A DNA stretch of 64,000 nt from Pristionchus mayeri (taxonomy: Eukaryota; Nematoda; Chromadorea; Rhabditida; Neodiplogasteridae), in contig BTRK01000002.1 in the NCBI GenBank assembly GCA_036245805.1, positions 25,227,067-25,291,066 on the forward strand. The letters are read 5' to 3'. The stretch's first letter is position 1. Every line of letters begins with the position of its first letter. The translations under genes were made by a program, and so were the position numbers. Positions 59,101 through 64,000 of the stretch are shown here, piece by piece. Below the pieces are notes generated by a model. The model was not told the DNA's origin. It saw nothing but the letters and a program-made list of their open reading frames with translations, and ran no database searches.

Positions 59101-60746
59101 GAAACTATTCCAAGCAATTCTTCACTATGTTTCCCATCTCATTTACATGCTACAGACGATATAAGAAATCGAAAAATGACGATTTTTTTCTTCATTCGCC
59201 ATCCCTAATTTACAGCTTGTGTTTCTTGGGGTGCAGGTCAAGTTTGGAGACACCCTGTGGACTCCATCCTTATCTGACCAGCTGAGCTCGCATATGGTTG
59301 TTATCGTAGAAGGCCCACTTCTCATTCCACGTTATTAACCGTTTAAGCCATCGATCCCCATCTAGGAGAATAAGGAGAGTAATGGAATCATCGACTCGAC
59401 GGTAATGTCTGGCTTGGATCAGATCATGGGGTATGAATCGACAGATAAATTTACTCGTTGCAAGAGATCTCAAGCATTCTTTGGCAGTGCTATGGTGGAC
59501 TCTAAGTGCATTAGTCATTTAATGGGCACTTTGAAATGGTTCCGTTTCAACTGCTTTCTTCTATGTCTCAAAATGCAATTTACGCGGTCTCCCAGATCGA
59601 TCCCATTCATCGAGGGAAAAGTCGGCTTATTCGAAGCGATGGATCCAATTGCTGAAGGTGTTGTAGAGAGGGCATGTGTGTGATAAACATTCTTCAGTAG
59701 GGTCTCCGAATCCTACATTGTTGTGCAGGATAGAGAGAGGTAAAGCATAACATGTTGGAAGTGGGTGTCACAAGCAACATACATCGTTGCTCTACTAGAG
59801 CTTGACTGGATGAGAGGGAATGGGGAGTTGTTTACTATAAAGGCCCATCGCTGACTGTTATTCACTAGGAACGAGGGAACGCCAAAGCGCACTTGCGACG
59901 AGCAGTGTTAAAACAAAACCATGGACAAAGACTTTCCCGCCAACCTGATTATTTTTTTATTTTTTCCGGTTGGTCGCTGAATTTCAGAGGTTCAAGAACC
60001 TGCGCTAATGGGACAGCAAAGGGGCGATGCTTCCTCTCTACTTCTCGCGGGTCTTTCACTCGGCGTGTATAGAGAGCGCGTGTTCTTGGCACCCTCTCCC
60101 ATTCCTCTCCCTTTCGAGCAAGGATGCGAAGCTTTTCTCCAAGTTTTGGAGTTTTTCATAAAATCAGGCAGAGCGGGTGTAAACTGTAACCAGAGCGGAA
60201 TCTAGTTGGAATGAGTCCAGTTTCCTGAATCCTAACCATGTCTGTTGCGCTTAATTCTTAGCTGACGACTAACCTTATCATGTTTGCAGTTGTCTGACTC
60301 GCACACTCGCAGCAAACATGTTCGATGGAAGGCATCTCCGCATGGAAGTGTTAGGAAACGCTGCAATGTGCAGCAATCAGGCATCAGGTCGGATAAACAC
60401 CGTCGGATGATAACCTTCCGAATGATGACCAAATATAATACACATCAGTTCGATGTTACCACAGTGTCAAGAAATCTTCTGAAAAAACACTGCGGAGGGT
60501 CCTATTTTGGTATGAATCAAGAAAAATGTATCACTAGAGATAAGAGAACACATCTACATATGATATCTTCATTTTTCTATGGCTTGTCTCGAGGTATATC
60601 GCTATGAGCTATCGCAAACGGTCTCTAATCGATAATTTTCAGTATTTGAAGAAACTAACCTTTCTCAGTAAATCTTGGTAGCAGATAGTGCACTTCGGTG
60701 ATGCGCGCTGTGGAATATCCCGAGCATCTTTAGGTGTGTTCGCCAT
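53109..60746 (-). CDS. RING-finger protein, copy A (5 exons, 178 aa)
   Basis: Exons: 60660-60746, 60274-60360, 56258-56365, 53460-53542, 53109-53280; all phases join (0,0,0,2). The ATG lies 3 nt after a TTTACAG acceptor, so trans-splicing is likely. RING ligands: C19, C22, C36, then D38 where His is expected (CGDAFH), H41, C44, C61, C64. RING proteins of this type are usually E3 ubiquitin ligases. Residues 95-122 contain NLPEYRFYLDELTRIT, shared in pattern with copy B. The C-terminal 56 residues (EWLVEVLKDEEEALQGNTTQ...) are strongly charged and likely helical. Introns of 3.9 and 2.7 kb contain a mariner copy each, a foldback and a plus-strand gene. The D38 substitution may weaken zinc site 2 or tolerate zinc; activity is uncertain. 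I do not recognise a named ortholog. Confidence 0.7.
53577..54755. mobile_element. Mariner-type element in intron 3 of RING copy A
   Basis: Ends TTAGGTTGGTCAGAAAGTTT and complement of TTAGGTTGGACATAAAGTTT, both followed by TTGCCGATTT, with TA on each side (53575-53576, 54756-54757). The 1179-bp interior has no intact transposase; short fragments only. It starts 34 bp from the exon 4 acceptor. Confidence 0.8.
54769..56109. repeat. 1.34-kb foldback in intron 3 of RING copy A
   Basis: Left arm 54769 to about 55405, right arm about 55455-56109, with complementary AGTAGCGCTCATA ends and CGACCGCACATTTGCTGCAG / complement inside. It lies 13 bp beyond the mariner element. Confidence 0.85.
56678..57186 (+). 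pseudogene. Small gene inside an intron of RING copy A, with an apparent frameshift
   Basis: An ATG at 56678 follows an AATTTGCAG acceptor by 17 nt. The first frame (MKRVVIDILFECARAAFLEN...) runs to PSAPLKYLEKK, and a second frame continues KKAKKMLQAIEKKKESKRID to a stop at 57186; they would join by a 1-nt change in the A-run at 56812-56818. The downstream part is basic/charged (EERMSREQIKRYFGRLVITP) then very acidic (WKVEEVEEGEWEYEEDCEPE). AATAAA is at 57214-57219. No domain recognised. The acidic tail suggests a nuclear or histone-binding role at most as a guess. If the A-run is a sequencing error the gene is intact with about 169 residues; otherwise a start at ATG 56827 gives 119. Confidence 0.5.
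57790..58195. repeat. Single-arm copy of foldback IR6
   Basis: Diverged copy of about 41940-42370: shared words include CTTATCTCGACGAGATCTTT-like, ACGGCTTTCTAAGG and TTTTTCGTTGTACGGCCTAT. Only one arm is present, so it shows what the IR6 unit looked like before inverted duplication or after loss of an arm. Confidence 0.65.
58306..59948 (-). mobile_element. Degenerate mariner with transposase remains
   Basis: Terminal repeats TTAGGTTGGCGGGAAAGTCT and the complement of TCAGGTTGGCGGGAAAGTCT, both continuing TTGTCCAT. The minus strand holds pieces of a mariner (DD34D) transposase: LITWNEKWAFYDN near 59300 where the family has TGDEKW (first catalytic Asp changed to Asn), VIYSELLPEGMTI near 58790, and GWTVLLHPPNSPDLATSDYW near 58550. 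The DNARPH-type motif with the second Asp is degraded to NYPRPH. Frames are broken and a second transposon splits the gene, so it is inactive. Confidence 0.85.
58822..59207. mobile_element. hAT-type MITE nested in the mariner
   Basis: Ends TAGGGATGGCGAATGAAGAA and its perfect complement; flanked by an 8-bp direct repeat ATTTACAG at 58814-58821 and 59208-59215. An 8-bp duplication with TAGGG-type ends is the hAT signature. The 386-bp element interrupts the transposase remains, so it arrived after the mariner. Confidence 0.9.
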
Positions 60747-60949
60747 GGTCTGTAAACAAGTTTATGGACCTTAACATGCATTTATTCATTCAATCATTGA
60801 AACATTCATTATGTATTTCTAGTGAAGTTGCACAACATAATGTGATGGAGCTTTTACATTGCTCACCTCATAGTGGTGTAATGGTATGGCAACCTCTATT
60901 GCTACGAGTGTTGTGCTAACGAGCTAAACGCTCACGCAGTACATGGGCT

Positions 60950-63276
60950 TTGCAAACTGATGTGTACCCCCGCTCCCGCCCGAGTCCTCCGCGCCCCCTC
61001 CCTGCTCGTCTCCGATGTCGGTCGAAACAAAGGGGGCAGGGCGATCTAATCACGGAGCAGCATTCAGGACATCAGCAAGGACCCCCGGACCACCCCCGTA
61101 CCACCCGCCACGACCATGACCTCCGCGTATGCAATCTCAACGGCCGGACCATCGCCTCCGAGGCATCGATAGCAACCCTGGAGCATGCCTTCGAGGGCAT
61201 TCGATACGACGTTGTCTGCTTCCAAGAGCCTAAGGCATCCAAGATGACGAAGAGGGACTTTTTTTATTTATCGTACACCACATAGGTGTACGATAAATAA
61301 AAAAGGATGAGTCGGGCACCATTGGACTTCGACAACGGTGCCCGACTCATCCTCGGCATCATGGTGAAGGGGAAGAATGTTGGAGGTGTTGGCTTCCTTG
61401 TTCACCCCCGCCTCGCCCCCTCTATCATCTCATTCTCCATCCTCTCTCCCCGTCTCGCTGTCATCCGGATTCGTCTCGGCCGGTCGACTCTCTCCCTCAT
61501 CTCCGTCTACGCCCCCACTTCCTCCGCTCCACTCGAGGAACGACAAGCCTTCTTCGAACAGCTTGCCTCCCTCTATCAAGCGGAGAAGAAGCACTTCTAT
61601 CGTGTAGTTGCTGGTGATTTCAACCTTCGAGTCGGAGAGAGAAGAGACGGCGACTTTCGAGCCGGCACCTTCCACTCGGAGCGGGAAGGTGATCCCGACG
61701 ACCTCCTCCGCGACTTCCTCTCCCTCACTCGGTCCTTCCACGGTAACTCCTTCTTCGAGAAGAAGTTGAGAAACCGTTGGACATGGGTGTCACCCGGAGG
61801 ACAGACGCGCCACGAAATCGGCCATATCCTCGTCAACCGTCGCTGGATGATTCAGGATATAAGCGTCGTAAAGGGCTTCTCCTTCCCCTCCGACCATCGC
61901 CATACATCTCGAAGTACGGATTGAAAAGAGCTGGCAGTACTCCCGGCGCCCGCCTCCTCGACCAGTCATCGATCCTTTCCTCTACAGGATTGCGATTGAT
62001 GAGTACGAGTGGAAATCGGATCCCGACCCTACGAAGGGTTTTGAACTGCTCTCAATCGGCATGAAGATGTGTACTAGGCGTTCGGAAGCACCCCCCCCCC
62101 CCCCCTTCCCCCTCCCCGCCTTTCAGACCGCTCTCGATTCTGGATCCAGAGGCGAGGAAGTTGCTACCGCGACCCGACATGTTCTGCTTTTGAACAGCAC
62201 ATGGCGCACAAGGCCTGCCAGGCCTTCGTGAAGGCTGACATCAAGGAGCACCGACTGAGAGTACTGACGAAGGCAGCCGTCGAGACTCAAGAAGGCGAAG
62301 ATGTCCCTGTTGAAAGGAAGGACCCCGATGGATGCAGTGCTGGACCGGAACGGCATCCCCTTCACGAGTAGAGCACGAATCGAGGAGAGAATGATGGGGT
62401 TCTACTCCAATCTCTTCCGTTCGGAGACACTCGTCCCACGATACCCCACCCCTCTCCCTAATGTGACCCTGTCCATCCTCACCTCCGAGATCCGAAGCGC
62501 AATCACGAGGACAAAGAGAGACGGAGCTGCCGGCCCTGACAAGATCAGCGGATCGATGCTTCGCGACGGAGGTCCCACCCTTCACTCCATTCTCGCATCC
62601 CGCTTCTCCCACTACCTCACCATCCAGGAATATCCCAAGCAGTGGAAGGCCTCAAATTCGATCCTAATCCACAAGAAGGGAGATCGAGCCGACCTCAACA
62701 ACTTCCGACCGATTTCCCTGCTATCCATCCCTTACAAGCTCTTTACGAAAGTGCTGGTAACAAGGATGGAAAGCAGATTGGATGAGGCCCAACCCGTGGA
62801 GCAAGCCGGATTCCGCCGTCGATTCGGATGTCGCTTCAGTCATCGAGCACCACCGGGAGTTTGATCTATCTCTCGCCCTGGTGTTCGTCGACTACACCAA
62901 GGCATTCGACAGTGTGGAAGTGCCCGCAGTCCTCACAGCACTTTCTCGCTCTGACATCGACCCCTCCTACGTGCAGTGCCTCGACTCGCTCAACACTGAC
63001 TGTTACACTCTGTTGAAGCCGTTTGAGCGACCGATCAGAGTGCCGATAGATAAAGGTGTACGCCAAGGAGACACAATCTCACCCAAACTCTTCACTGCGG
63101 CTCTCCAAGACTGCATGAGCGGATTGGATTGGGATGAGGAGGGGATCTGCATCAACGGAAAGTGGTTGTCCCATCTCAGATTCGCAGACGACATCGTACT
63201 GCTGGGACGAGACACCATTGCCCTCCAGAGGATGCTCGAGCAGCTGGACGAAGCAGGAACAAGGATTGGCCTCTAA
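60950..63276 (+). pseudogene. Inactivated RTE-type retrotransposon
   Basis: Endonuclease pieces: VCNLNGRTI and CFQEPKASK (60950-61285), VYAPTSS, AGDFNLRVG and SDHRH (61307-61924). RT pieces: LIHKKGDRADLNNFRPISLL and QAGFRR (62301-62864), then in another frame FVDYTKAFDSVEV, VRQGDTISP and FADDIVLLGRDT (62782-63276). Inactivating changes: an inverted insertion at 61280-61320, at least two frameshifts, and a TAA after GTRIGL at 63274-63276 inside a motif that then continues INRKKTQLM. Same clade as the element at 25916 but a different subfamily. Confidence 0.85.
61260..61352. repeat. Two adjacent hairpins in the RTE endonuclease
   Basis: Hairpin 1: 20-bp arms 61260-61279 and 61285-61304. Hairpin 2: 16-bp arms 61305-61320 and 61337-61352 (GGATGAGTCGGGCACC and complement). 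The middle block is the reverse complement of the sequences on both sides, the signature of a replication template switch. Confidence 0.85.
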
Positions 63277-64000
63277 ATCAACAGGAAGAAGACCCAGCTC
63301 ATGAAAACATGAGGAGACTGACGCTACCTCGGAAGAGAACTCTTTTGCGACGGCTCGGTCATGACGGAACTACGAAGGAGGAAACGCATTACCCGGGGAG
63401 AGCAACGTGGATTCTCTCTTTCCCCTCCTCCCTCTTTCTCACCTGTTTTTGCACCGGCGTGTGTATAGAGCTCGCTACCTGGACAGTCACTTTCGGGAAA
63501 TTTCCGAGGCGTAACTCTGCCTATATTCTTGGCGATTTGGTTGGGAATGGGTAGGAATTAGCCCCCCCCCCCCGTGTCTAATCGCTTGTCAAATAATCTC
63601 AATTTTTCAGTTTTTATTCGTGACCCTCTTGTCATTGGTGAGATGCGAAACTCAAACTCACCTGGAAAAATTTATAAATACAAGTTCATGGGAGCACATA
63701 CTAGCAACAATGAAGCAACTCCCAAGTTGCTACTCTAACTCACAAGCGAATGGCGCCCCGTTCCGGAAATGAGGTTGCGGAATTGTCTTACCCCTCGTTT
63801 ACCTACATTTTTGAGAATATTTATCTAAAATGAAACGTGTTAAAATTGACCTTTAAAATGAAGATAGATCGATAGAGCTCGAAAAATGAGCCGGGGTTAT
63901 TCAGAGCCCAATTTTGCTCTATCATTCGCTGTATCCATAACGGCTCTCAAAATTGGAGATGTCTAGATATCCGGTGTAGTGAAGATCAAAATAAAGTATA
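63277..64000. other. Right edge, no gene recognised
   Basis: Contains RTE tail debris to about 63310, a copy of repeat R (63421-63475, with similarity to about 63560), a C run at 63561-63571 and AT-rich DNA. No coding exon was supported. Confidence 0.5.

Overview
The window is nuclear DNA of an animal, almost certainly a nematode. Genes are split into many short exons (about 50-200 nt). Introns begin GT and end in TTTCAG or similar, several start codons sit just after an acceptor-like TTNCAG (as expected for spliced-leader trans-splicing), and the gene families and repeats fit. The very short exons suggest a diplogastrid such as Pristionchus, but that is inference. All exon models were built by hand from reading frame, phase and splice consensus.

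Left third (about 3.9-22 kb): conserved genes. Three ZIP-family (SLC39) zinc transporter paralogs lie head to tail on the + strand (3911-6120, 7095-9158, 11395-13281), each with a complete multi-exon model. The first two have TATA boxes and TGATAA (GATA-factor) sites upstream. Converging on them from the - strand is a long gene for CCT-1, the alpha subunit of the TRiC/CCT chaperonin (13706-21981). It has about 20 exons, several transposon-like inserts in introns, an unusual N-terminus and a 24-residue gap in the apical domain.

Middle (22-45 kb): mostly repeats. There are three RTE-type retrotransposon segments in the window (one long intact reading frame at 25916-28456), a tRNA-like foldback, and a chain of very long inverted repeats, two of which abut base to base at 31592/31593.

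Right third (33-61 kb): three dispersed - strand paralogs of a small RING-finger protein family (53109-60746, 45508-51085, 33920-43477). They share the layout RING half-sites / C-x2-C / short linker exon / charged C-terminal exon. Their introns hold most of the foldbacks, mariner and hAT-like elements, and one small + strand gene (56678-57186). The third paralog has its last exon cut by an inverted repeat, and the missing tail lies in the opposite orientation inside the repeat spacer.

The ZIP genes probably form a zinc-uptake cluster. CCT-1 is housekeeping. The RING genes look like a lineage-specific family of putative ubiquitin ligases embedded in transposon-rich DNA. No bacterial-type features (operons, CRISPR, ribosome binding sites) are present.
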